The translations under genes and the position numbers were made by a program. 64,000 nt of DNA from contig CANLNK010000008.1 in assembly GCA_947492575.1 (NCBI GenBank), positions 121,929 through 185,928 on the forward strand, read 5' to 3'. Positions 8,186 through 15,759 of this stretch are shown in pieces. The notes beneath the pieces were generated by a model. That model saw only the letters and a list, made by a program, of their open reading frames with translations, was not told where the DNA came from and searched no databases. This stretch comes from an uncultured Thalassotalea sp. (lineage in GTDB: Bacteria; Pseudomonadota; Gammaproteobacteria; Enterobacterales; Alteromonadaceae). Each line of letters opens with the position of its first letter. Position 1 is the first letter of the stretch.

Positions 8186-9352
8186 ATGAAAAAGTCTCTT
8201 TTAGCTACATTAGTTGCAAGCATTGCACTTTCGCCAATAGCCTCGGCTGCGGATATTAATTTTAGCGGATATGGCTCTATCAGGGGAGGGCTTTTAGTTG
8301 ATGACGATATTGTCCCACAGTTCTTTGGATATGATGATCAAATAGATTTTAAAAATGAATCACTATTTGCACTTCAGGCTAAAGCTAATCTAAACGAAGC
8401 TTGGAGTGCTACTATTGTACTGCAAGCGCAAGGAGAGAATGATTTTGACGTTGAAGCTCGGTGGGCATATTTGAACTACCAACTTTCACCGGAAACTACG
8501 ATATCTTTCGGGCGATTTGCACTTCCTTATTTTCGTAACTCAGACACGCAAGATATAGGTTATAGCCACAATTACAGTCGGTTGCCGAAATCAATCTACT
8601 TAGGGGAAGAGTACGATATTATTGAAGGTGTTCGCTTTGTTCATGACACCTTTCTCGGCGACGGAGATCTTAGCTTCAAAGGATCTTATGGTTCATTCTC
8701 TGGTCAAGTAAGCGGAGTCGGTTTTGAACTAGACAGTATTTTGCAGGCTTCTGTAGAGTACTCATATGAATGGTTTTCGGCGTTTGCAGGCATTTTACTG
8801 GCTGATGCGACTTTTGATACAAAAGACAGCTTAGATGCGGCTCTTCTAGCAACTTTGCCTGGATATACTATTGAAAATAATACGGTATTAAATCCAGCCA
8901 GTACTACTGTGTACAATATGGAAGATTTATATGCAGACGATGATGAAGGTCTATATTGGTCAACAGGCTTTACTATTGATTATGAAAATTGGCTATTTAA
9001 TGCTGAGTATGCAGCGTATGAGATAGAAGACTCCTTTTCTGAGGAAACACAGGCGATGTATTTTTCGTTGGGGTACCGCTTTGAACGCATGGTTATATCA
9101 TTAGTGCACCAAGATTTCGATTTTGACTATGAATATGAGCAGGCAAACTCAGCAGATCCATTTATTAACGCATTTGTAATCGGTGTCACCGATAGCTTTT
9201 TTAAACCAGATGCATACGATGCTCAAGGCATTCATATTCGTTATGATGCAGACCAAGGTGTAGCTTACAAATTTGAGCTGACTCAAATTAACAACGAATT
9301 GGCCGATAAAAGTGCAACGTTGCTTACCTTTGGCGTAGACTTTGTGTATTAG
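8186..9352 (+). CDS. outer-membrane porin-like beta-barrel protein
   Basis: A 388-residue outer-membrane protein. A clear Sec signal peptide with cleavage near SPIASA-AD (about residue 22) precedes a sequence of alternating aromatic/polar strands starting NFSGYGSIRGGL and ending in an aromatic residue (FGVDFVY), the usual BAM targeting end. The pattern resembles Gram-negative general-diffusion or specific porins, but the substrate cannot be read. It is 9 bp upstream of a PstS-like periplasmic protein and probably co-transcribed with it, which hints at anion uptake. Its own promoter lies in 7981-8185. Confidence 0.75.
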   Translation: MKKSLLATLVASIALSPIASAADINFSGYGSIRGGLLVDDDIVPQFFGYDDQIDFKNESLFALQAKANLNEAWSATIVLQAQGENDFDVEARWAYLNYQLSPETTISFGRFALPYFRNSDTQDIGYSHNYSRLPKSIYLGEEYDIIEGVRFVHDTFLGDGDLSFKGSYGSFSGQVSGVGFELDSILQASVEYSYEWFSAFAGILLADATFDTKDSLDAALLATLPGYTIENNTVLNPASTTVYNMEDLYADDDEGLYWSTGFTIDYENWLFNAEYAAYEIEDSFSEETQAMYFSLGYRFERMVISLVHQDFDFDYEYEQANSADPFINAFVIGVTDSFFKPDAYDAQGIHIRYDADQGVAYKFELTQINNELADKSATLLTFGVDFVY

Positions 9353-9361
9353 AGGAGAATC

Positions 9362-9781
9362 ATGATGAATTTAACTAAGAGCCTGCTTACATTAGCGATT
9401 TGTTTGGCAAGTTTTCTGTCTCATGCTGAAGTATCCGTCATTGTGAATAACGCTAACAATGATAGTTTGGACGCTAAAAAAATTAAGCGCATTTATCTTG
9501 GTAAGATAAAAGTATTTGCTGATGGTAGCAAAATTAATGTGATTTCATTGAGTGACGATGTACCTACTACAGAACAATTTAGACAAACAGCGCTTAAGAA
9601 GTCTAATAGCCAGTTCAAATCTTACTGGTCAAAATTAGCGTTTACAGGCAAAGGAACGCCGCCAAAAGAAATTGCTAACGATGCAGCAATGATTGAGGCC
9701 GTTAAAAGTGACCCTAATGCCATAGGTTTCGTTGATAGTGCGAGCGTGACGGGAGACGTTAAAGTCATTGCCACATATTAA
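9362..9781 (+). CDS. short PstS-like periplasmic substrate-binding protein
   Basis: A 139-residue exported protein with a signal peptide (about residues 1-22, cleaved after SHA) and a single PBP-like domain. The segment KKIKRIYLGKIKVFADGSKI and the later IGFVDSASVTGDVKVI resemble the N-terminal lobe of phosphate-binding PstS proteins. It is about half the length of a true PstS, so it may be a sensor or partner for the porin rather than an ABC transporter subunit; no permease or ATPase is nearby. It sits 9 bp after the porin gene and 166 bp before the chemoreceptor. Confidence 0.75.
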   Translation: MMNLTKSLLTLAICLASFLSHAEVSVIVNNANNDSLDAKKIKRIYLGKIKVFADGSKINVISLSDDVPTTEQFRQTALKKSNSQFKSYWSKLAFTGKGTPPKEIANDAAMIEAVKSDPNAIGFVDSASVTGDVKVIATY

Positions 9782-9790
9782 GCTATATAT

Positions 9791-9823
9791 GGCCGTTCTT
9801 TATTAAGTTCGGCCGCAATTTTT
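9791..9823 (+). terminator. weak hairpin, possible terminator after the PstS-like gene
   Basis: GGCCG at 9791-9795 pairs with CGGCC at 9810-9814, followed by GCAATTTTT. The short stem and imperfect U-tract make this only suggestive. Confidence 0.35.
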
Positions 9824-9947
9824 AACGCTTACTACTGTTTAGCAACATAAAATATGGGCAGAATCATGAGCTAGATGCTTTACTTAACATAGAGCTTTAA
9901 CCCCTAATATCAATAATTTAAAAGTTAGTTTGCAATCGAGGTTATCA

Positions 9948-11564
9948 ATGCAATTTTTTAAGTCATTAAAGATTTTTCATAAAATTATGGCTATCTTGGC
10001 GATCGCGTTCATCGCTTTCTCGCTAAACCTAGTGATTACAATTAACGCCATCTCTAAAAATCAAACCTTGCTGACCACCATGCAAGACACTACGATTCAT
10101 TTGGTCAACTTAACCAGCGAAAATGAAACTGCATGGCAGCGCATCGATGAGTTGTATACACAGAGTGTGTCGTTTGGTGACGAGGATCTCTTAGAGGATG
10201 CGCAAGAGTCATTTGATTTGTTGGTTACAAACTTAACTAAGATTAGGAGCCTTGATAGTAGCTTTGCCAATATCAATGGCGTGACTAGTGATGCTAAAGA
10301 GTACAATGAGATCGCGCAAGAAATATCGCAGGGATTTATTAATGAGGAAATTGATTTTGCCTCGGCGCAAGGAAAAATAGAGAAAAAGTCATCTTTGTTT
10401 GAAAGCGTAGGAAAAACGCTAACTAGCCAAAAGTTAAATGCTGCGACCATGTTCAACGGGCTTGTCGATGAAACTGTTCAAAATGGCGCTGATTCAAGAA
10501 ATTTAAGTATTCTTCTAGGTGTGGTTTCTTTGGGCCTAATGACATTGCTTAGCGTGGTTATCGCTAGGTCAATTAGCTCTTCGGTAACAACAGTAAGTGA
10601 CTCTCTGCAAGAATTAGCTGAAGGCGATGGGGATTTAACCAACCAGCTTTCAGTTGATAGCCAAGATGAAATTGGCAGTGTTGTTAATCACTTCAATATT
10701 TTCACGCAAATGTTACGTGGTATTGTTCGCGAAGTTGTCGACGTCGTAAACCCACTGTCGTCAAGTGCAGAACAACTGGCTGAAAAAGTAAATCAAGTCG
10801 ATGCAAACGTTAAGAGCCAGTCTGAGGTTGCTGAAGTGACCAAACAGTCGATGGTAGAAATGCAGCACAGTGTTTCTGATATTGCCAAATCTGCTGCAGA
10901 AGCGGCAAACGCAGCTGGCGCAGGTGAGCTTGAGGTCAACCAAGGCATGGATAATGTTCATCGCTCGTTAAGTGTCTCAGGTGAGTTAACACAAGAGATT
11001 TTAAATGCGTCGAGTGTAATTAATCAGCTGGCGCAAGACTCGCAAAACATGAATCAAATACTGGATGTTATCAACGGTATTGCCGAACAAACGAACTTGT
11101 TAGCGCTAAATGCAGCGATAGAGGCTGCTCGCGCTGGTGAGCAGGGAAGAGGCTTTGCTGTGGTTGCGGATGAGGTGAGAAGCCTAGCTTCACGCACAGC
11201 GCTTTCTACAACAGAAATACGCGAGCTATTAGATAAACTTATTTCGGCGGCAGATTTGTCGGTGAACTCAATGGACACTGCAAAAGAAAAAGCCGATGCA
11301 AACGAGCAAATTTCTAGGGAAGTTGATAGTTCATTGACCAACATTAAAGTGCAGATCGGCTTGATCAGTACGATGAACAGTCAAATTGCAACGGCTACAG
11401 AAGAACAATCAAGCGTAGCAGAAACGGTAGTAGCGAACATTGAGGAAATGTATAACAGCTTTGGCTCTACGATGACGGCTGTAGATGAAATTGGCGATGT
11501 AGCTCAGCAACTCGACAATAATGCGCAGCACATTAGAACCGCAACCTCGAAGTTTATTGTCTAA
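9948..11564 (+). CDS. methyl-accepting chemotaxis protein
   Basis: A transmembrane chemoreceptor of about 538 residues. TM1 is near residues 12-32, followed by a periplasmic helical sensor domain of about 150 residues, TM2 near 183-205 ([20 protein letters not shown]), a HAMP domain, and a cytoplasmic signalling domain with the conserved hairpin tip ([20 protein letters not shown]). I chose ATG 9948 because GAGG at 9938-9941 is well spaced for it; an upstream TTG at 9930 has no such site. The preceding porin and binding protein suggest that it senses the same ligand, but that is inference. Confidence 0.93.
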   Translation: MQFFKSLKIFHKIMAILAIAFIAFSLNLVITINAISKNQTLLTTMQDTTIHLVNLTSENETAWQRIDELYTQSVSFGDEDLLEDAQESFDLLVTNLTKIRSLDSSFANINGVTSDAKEYNEIAQEISQGFINEEIDFASAQGKIEKKSSLFESVGKTLTSQKLNAATMFNGLVDETVQNGADSRNLSILLGVVSLGLMTLLSVVIARSISSSVTTVSDSLQELAEGDGDLTNQLSVDSQDEIGSVVNHFNIFTQMLRGIVREVVDVVNPLSSSAEQLAEKVNQVDANVKSQSEVAEVTKQSMVEMQHSVSDIAKSAAEAANAAGAGELEVNQGMDNVHRSLSVSGELTQEILNASSVINQLAQDSQNMNQILDVINGIAEQTNLLALNAAIEAARAGEQGRGFAVVADEVRSLASRTALSTTEIRELLDKLISAADLSVNSMDTAKEKADANEQISREVDSSLTNIKVQIGLISTMNSQIATATEEQSSVAETVVANIEEMYNSFGSTMTAVDEIGDVAQQLDNNAQHIRTATSKFIV

Positions 11565-11572
11565 TTCTCTTC

Positions 11573-11608
11573 ACTGCTCTCATTTATCTTTATGGGAGCA
11601 GTCTTTAT
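11573..11608 (+). terminator. intrinsic terminator after the chemoreceptor gene
   Basis: ACTGCTC pairs with GAGCAGT around a 16-base loop, followed by CTTTAT. Moderately convincing. Confidence 0.55.
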
Positions 11609-11838
11609 CCCTTCCAATGTGCTAGCTTAAGCATCATTTATTATTCTAGTGACGAATTTCCCTTTATGGCTGAGCTAGCGCTAGGTGTCTGTTAACTTTC
11701 GATAGGTCAATAGCCCATTTATGCGCCTGTATTTATGAACTAGTTGTTAAACTTCTGTAAAAATGTCGACAAGTTGATGATAAATGCATCAAACAGCTGT
11801 AATTAGGTTGTTATTTAGCCTGCTTGTCATTGCATCAC
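11609..11838. other. intergenic region upstream of fadL
   Basis: Mostly featureless. ATGTCGACAAG at 11764-11774 resembles half to three-quarters of the ATTGTCGACAAT operator. No small gene is seen. Confidence 0.4.
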
Positions 11839-11855
11839 AGCTGATCAGACCATAG
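11839..11855. promoter_or_regulatory. FadR-like operator upstream of fadL
   Basis: AGCTGATCAGACC closely matches the enterobacterial FadR consensus as I recall it (AGCTGGTCCGAC). It lies about 50-65 bp before the fadL start codon, a sensible place for repression. No fadR gene is in the window. Confidence 0.5.
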
Positions 11856-11903
11856 AATGCCCAACCGATTTTTATCCCGATAGATTTTACAACAGAGATT
11901 TTC

Positions 11904-13181
11904 ATGACAGGTAGTAAGAAGTTTCGATTATCACTGTTAGCAGTATTAACTGCTTCAGTTTCTTCAACAGCAGTCTCTGCTGGTTTCCAAATTAACGAAC
12001 ACAGTACCAACGGTTTAGGCCGTGCCATGGCGGGGCAGGCCGCGATGCCAGAAAACGCCACTGTATTAGCGACAAACCCTGCGGCTATTACGGTATTTGA
12101 TTCACCTACATTAAGTGGTTCACTAAGCTTTATTGATCCTGAAATTGATATTCGTGGTGATATCAGTACAAATTTATCTGCAGGTACGGTTTCTGCGGAT
12201 ATCGATGATATTGCTGATACCGCCTTTGTACCGTCAGCATTCTTCGTAGCACCAATCAACGGTCGCTGGTCATATGGTTTGGGCCTTTTTTCAACTTACG
12301 GATTAACGACGGATTACAGCGATAGCTATAACGGTCTTCATTTTGCTGATAAAGCAGAGGTTCTATCTGTTACTTTCAACCCGGCAATCGCTTATCAAGT
12401 AACTGAAGATGTAAGCATTGGCTTTGGTTTAACTGCTACTTACTCAGATGCCCAAATTGGTACATCAACTCCTCAAGCAATTTCCGCACTAACAGGTGGT
12501 GCAGTACCAGGCAATGCGACCATTGTTAAAATGCAAGGTGATGATTGGGGATTCGGTTGGAACACAGGTATTTTCTGGCAATTAACCAACCAAACAGATC
12601 TAGCGTTTAGCTATCGTGCTGAAACAGAACTGAACATGGATGGTGAGATCAAGTCAGATTTAGTGGCAAGTTACAACCAAGGCGGTCAGTTAGCGTTGAA
12701 CTTTGCTGCCGTAACTGAATTTGCGATCAACCACAAAATCAACAAACAGTGGTCAATACAGGCAAGTGCAAATCACACTGATTGGAGCACTTTCGATAAA
12801 TTGGAAGCTCACCTGAACGATGGTTCATCTGTATTGTTGAAAGAAGAAAATTTTGAAGACTCGTGGCGCTACAGCTTTGGAACAACATTCCAATATAGCA
12901 ATGAACTTACATTACGAGCAGGCTTTGCTATCGATGAAGGGGCCGTGTCTGATGAGCATCGTTCACTAAGTATTCCAGATACAGATCGTCATTGGTACAG
13001 TGCTGGCTTCACGTATACATTGTCTCAGAATGATAGTTTGGATGTTGCATTAGTGCACATTAAAGGTGATGACGCTAGTGTGAATGAACACAGTGCCACC
13101 GGTTCTGTCGTTAGTGAGTTGCATGCAACTCAACATGGCAAAGCAAATATTTTGAGCGTTCAATTTAACTCTTCGTTTTAA
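11904..13181 (+). CDS. fadL: FadL-family outer-membrane long-chain fatty acid transporter
   Basis: A 14-strand beta-barrel that carries long-chain fatty acids or other hydrophobic compounds across the outer membrane. The 425-residue length matches the family. A signal peptide of about 26 residues ends at AVSA-GF, and the mature N-terminus GFQINEHSTNGLGRAMAG is the FadL plug signature, followed by an NPA motif (TNPAAI). The last residue is Phe, typical of barrel proteins. It is monocistronic, with its own terminator at 13239 and a FadR-like operator upstream. Substrate specificity within the family is not resolved. Confidence 0.93.
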   Translation: MTGSKKFRLSLLAVLTASVSSTAVSAGFQINEHSTNGLGRAMAGQAAMPENATVLATNPAAITVFDSPTLSGSLSFIDPEIDIRGDISTNLSAGTVSADIDDIADTAFVPSAFFVAPINGRWSYGLGLFSTYGLTTDYSDSYNGLHFADKAEVLSVTFNPAIAYQVTEDVSIGFGLTATYSDAQIGTSTPQAISALTGGAVPGNATIVKMQGDDWGFGWNTGIFWQLTNQTDLAFSYRAETELNMDGEIKSDLVASYNQGGQLALNFAAVTEFAINHKINKQWSIQASANHTDWSTFDKLEAHLNDGSSVLLKEENFEDSWRYSFGTTFQYSNELTLRAGFAIDEGAVSDEHRSLSIPDTDRHWYSAGFTYTLSQNDSLDVALVHIKGDDASVNEHSATGSVVSELHATQHGKANILSVQFNSSF

Positions 13182-13238
13182 CTCTTAGTTTTAGAATGGA
13201 TTCTAAGTTCACTTTTTAATTGAACTTCAAAAATTTCT

Positions 13239-13286
13239 AAAAAGCCCGCTATTCAATGTTCATAACATAAGTAGCGGGCTTTTTTT
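13239..13286 (+). terminator. intrinsic terminator of fadL
   Basis: Strong stem AAAGCCCGCT / AGCGGGCTTT with a 20-base loop and a run of T. A smaller dyad, AAGTTCA/TGAACTT, lies just before it at 13205-13227. Confidence 0.8.
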
Positions 13287-13341
13287 CAGCACGAGTAGTA
13301 ATAGCCTTGCTACTCCGCCAATCTGCTGGGGCTAGAGTAAC

Positions 13342-13380
13342 GTTCACTTGAATTAAATAGTTATGTTTATTCAAATGAAC
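13342..13380. repeat. inverted repeat upstream of the SIMPL gene
   Basis: GTTCACTTGAAT at 13342-13353 pairs with ATTCAAATGAAC at 13369-13380 (one mismatch, 15-base loop). It lies 103 bp before the start codon, with no U-tract. It could be an operator or a UTR hairpin. The rest of 13287-13482 shows nothing else. Confidence 0.5.
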
Positions 13381-13482
13381 TTATAATTGATGAACTTATC
13401 TTAGCTTTTAGCAATAAGAAGTGATTCGAATTGGGATCGCGCCTTATTAAATCAATTTGTCAGAATTTAATGGAATCAGTTT

Positions 13483-14247
13483 ATGAATACGCCAGTGAGA
13501 TTTAGTAAAGTTTTAGGGTTGGCAATTGCTTTTTTATTTTCATCTTCAATTTTAGCTACTGAAGGGATAACCGTTGTTGGCAAAGGTGCAGTTGACAAAG
13601 CTCCTGATCAATTCACTGTTAATTTTGTGATTGAAAAACGTCACTCGACGTTATCAAAAGCAAAAGCTGACGTAGATAATAAAAAGCGCCTTCTCATCTC
13701 GAGTTTGAAAGCTCTAAATGTAGAAGAGCAAGCAATAACCGATACGCAACTCCAAATCATGCCTGTTTACCCTAGACGTGATAATAATGGACGCGTTTAT
13801 TTGAAGAGTAATGTAGAGTCGGGTAGTGAGGTCATTACTAGTGCATCAATTAATAATGGTGACGTGAGCGAAGTGTATTTTGATGTAAAGCGCACCGTAA
13901 ACGTCAATTTGAATGACATTAGCCTCTACGAAACGCTGCTTGATAAAGCAGTCAAAATTGGTGTAACGCGCATTTCACCGGTACAAAGCCAAATAAAGGA
14001 TACCGAAGCGTTATACCAGCAAGCATTAGAATTAGCAGTTAAAAACGCAAAAGATAAAGCAACGCAAATGGCAGAGCAGTTAGGTGTTAGTTTAGGGCGC
14101 GTAATTAAAATCAACGAACATGGTTACCGCATTCCTGCTAAAGCAATGCGAGGCAATGAAATGATGATGTCTAATGCTGGCGATACAAGTCATGTGGGCT
14201 TGAATAGTGTTAATGCGGAAGTAACTGTGACGTTTTCACTACAATAA
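13483..14247 (+). CDS. SIMPL-domain (DUF541) periplasmic protein
   Basis: A 254-residue exported protein. The signal peptide ends near residue 25 (SSSILA-TE), and the rest is one SIMPL/DUF541 domain beginning with the family's usual ITVVGKGAVDKAPDQFTVNF. E. coli YggE is a homologue linked to oxidative-stress tolerance, but the molecular function is not settled. It is apparently monocistronic, 92 bp before msrC with no clear terminator, so some co-transcription is possible. Confidence 0.85.
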   Translation: MNTPVRFSKVLGLAIAFLFSSSILATEGITVVGKGAVDKAPDQFTVNFVIEKRHSTLSKAKADVDNKKRLLISSLKALNVEEQAITDTQLQIMPVYPRRDNNGRVYLKSNVESGSEVITSASINNGDVSEVYFDVKRTVNVNLNDISLYETLLDKAVKIGVTRISPVQSQIKDTEALYQQALELAVKNAKDKATQMAEQLGVSLGRVIKINEHGYRIPAKAMRGNEMMMSNAGDTSHVGLNSVNAEVTVTFSLQ

Positions 14248-14339
14248 ACATAATTTAACTAAGTTTCGTCGGAAAAGCTTTAATTTACTGCGCTATCAAG
14301 GTATCTTTAGCGCCTTTTACAGGCTAATCTAATATCTTG

Positions 14340-14801
14340 ATGGAAAAATCAGCATTTTACCAAGATTTAAACAAACAAGTCGCCGCCGTTATTAATGGAG
14401 AGAGTGACTTAATTGCTAACATGGCAAATGTTAGTGCAATTTTGTTCGAAGCTCTTGATTATGTGAATTGGGCAGGCTTTTACCGTGTCGATGGTGAACA
14501 ATTAGTATTGGGACCATTCCAAGGAAAAGTTGCATGTATCCGTATTCCATTTGGCAAGGGGGTTTGCGGAACTGCTGCAGCGACTGGTGAAACTCAGTTG
14601 GTTGAGGATGTACATCAATTTGATGGACATATTGCTTGCGACGCAGCAAGTAATTCAGAAGTTGTTATTCCAGTTCGCGTTAACGGTCAAATTGTTGCTG
14701 TATTAGATATTGATAGTGTTAAATTTGGTCGTTTTGATGATGAAGATCAACAAGGTCTTGAGTCAATCGTTGCGCTAATTGAGGCGCAAACGGCGCAATA
14801 A
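14340..14801 (+). CDS. msrC: free methionine-(R)-sulfoxide reductase (GAF-domain)
   Basis: Reduces free L-methionine-(R)-sulfoxide with thioredoxin; cytoplasmic. The single GAF domain is 153 residues and closely resembles E. coli YebR/fRMsr. All three redox cysteines are present at 66 (KVACIRIP), 76 (GVCGTA) and 100 (HIACDAAS), spaced 10 and 24 residues as in the E. coli enzyme. I start at ATG 14340; the TTG at 14337 is an upstream neighbour in frame. The stop codon overlaps the start of the next gene (TAATG), and the order msrC-X-proQ-prc keeps the E. coli yebR-proQ-prc neighbourhood with one extra small gene. Confidence 0.93.
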   Translation: MEKSAFYQDLNKQVAAVINGESDLIANMANVSAILFEALDYVNWAGFYRVDGEQLVLGPFQGKVACIRIPFGKGVCGTAAATGETQLVEDVHQFDGHIACDAASNSEVVIPVRVNGQIVAVLDIDSVKFGRFDDEDQQGLESIVALIEAQTAQ

Positions 14802-15082
14802 TGAAAGAATTTATTGTTATTCATGACTACCTAGTTTCAGAGGCTGTTGTTGGCGACTGGGATGGTCACGAAGAGCTCGTTGCAGAGCGTATAAATGAAA
14901 TTTATCATACCTTGTATGATATGGCAGAAGAAGATATCGACCCTAACGAATTGCATCAAATTCTAGAATTGGTTTGGGAGACTTGGATACCGCAAGAGGC
15001 GCTACCTGAGTTAGATATGGACGATATTTATGATTGGTGTCGGCACGTTTTGTCGAATCGAGACCAGTTTATTCAAGAGTAA
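14801..15082 (+). CDS. small acidic hypothetical protein
   Basis: 93 residues, strongly acidic (about 24 Asp/Glu), with no signal peptide or membrane segment. It begins MKEFIVIHDYLVSEAVVGDW, then is mostly amphipathic helix with WETWIP and DMDDIYDWCRH. I do not recognise a family. The start overlaps the msrC stop by one base (translational coupling), and proQ begins 20 bp later, so it is translated within an msrC-proQ-prc operon. A role with ProQ or Prc is only a guess from position. Confidence 0.75.
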   Translation: MKEFIVIHDYLVSEAVVGDWDGHEELVAERINEIYHTLYDMAEEDIDPNELHQILELVWETWIPQEALPELDMDDIYDWCRHVLSNRDQFIQE

Positions 15083-15102
15083 TTAAATCAAAAAGTTGTA
15101 TT

Positions 15103-15744
15103 ATGGAAACTAAACGTACTAGCAGCAAAGAAATTATCGCCTACTTAGCTGAGAAATTTCCTGCGTGTTTTAGCACTGAAGGTGCTGCAAAACCTTTAAA
15201 AGTCGGTATTTTTAAAGATCTAGCAGAAAAATTAGCTGATGACGAAAACGTGAGCAAAACACGTCTAAGGCAAGCATTGCGTCACTACACAAGTAGTTGG
15301 CGTTACCTTAAAGCCGTTAAAGCCGGTAGCTTCCGAGTCGATATTGACGGTAACGACGCTGAAGAAATCGATCAAGCACAAGCTGATTACGCTGCTAATG
15401 CCTTGAAAGAAAGCCAAGAAAAATTTGCTAACAAAAAACAGCAAGACAAAACTGACAAAAAGCCTTATAAAAATAAGCAGAGCAGTACGAAACCTTCAGG
15501 CGAGCGAAAAGCCAAGCAAAACTTTAAAGCAGTAAAAACACCTGCCAAGAAACCTGCAAAGCCAGCTGCCCCCCTAAAAGCTGTAGAATCAGCTAGTATT
15601 AAGGTAAGCCAGCAAGTGAAAGTTAAACTTGGTCAAGCACCAATGAATGCAACAATCACAGAAATTGCCGGCGAAGACGTTAGCGTACAACTCGATACAG
15701 GAATGGTGATTAAAACTCACATTCAAAATATTTTTACTGAGTAA
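15103..15744 (+). CDS. proQ: RNA chaperone ProQ
   Basis: A global RNA-binding protein that binds structured sRNAs and mRNA 3' ends. About 213 residues from ATG 15103; an upstream in-frame GTG extension lies inside the preceding gene and is rejected. The N-terminal FinO/ProQ domain (about 1-115) includes LAEKFPACFS and LRQALRHYTSSWRYLKAV. A Lys/Gln/Ala-rich disordered linker follows, then a C-terminal Tudor-like/KOW-type beta domain (about 165-213, VKVKLGQAPMNATITEIAGE). It is 15 bp upstream of prc, the same order as in E. coli. Confidence 0.95.
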   Translation: METKRTSSKEIIAYLAEKFPACFSTEGAAKPLKVGIFKDLAEKLADDENVSKTRLRQALRHYTSSWRYLKAVKAGSFRVDIDGNDAEEIDQAQADYAANALKESQEKFANKKQQDKTDKKPYKNKQSSTKPSGERKAKQNFKAVKTPAKKPAKPAAPLKAVESASIKVSQQVKVKLGQAPMNATITEIAGEDVSVQLDTGMVIKTHIQNIFTE

Positions 15745-15759
15745 CACGAGGTAATAGGC

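Noticed and set aside
11789..12259. 156-codon minus-strand ORF over the fadL 5' end
   Set aside because: Antisense shadow of fadL; no homology and no ribosome site.
15034..15102. Longer N-terminus for ProQ
   Set aside because: It would overlap the upstream gene and lies before the conserved ProQ start; ATG 15103 fits the family.
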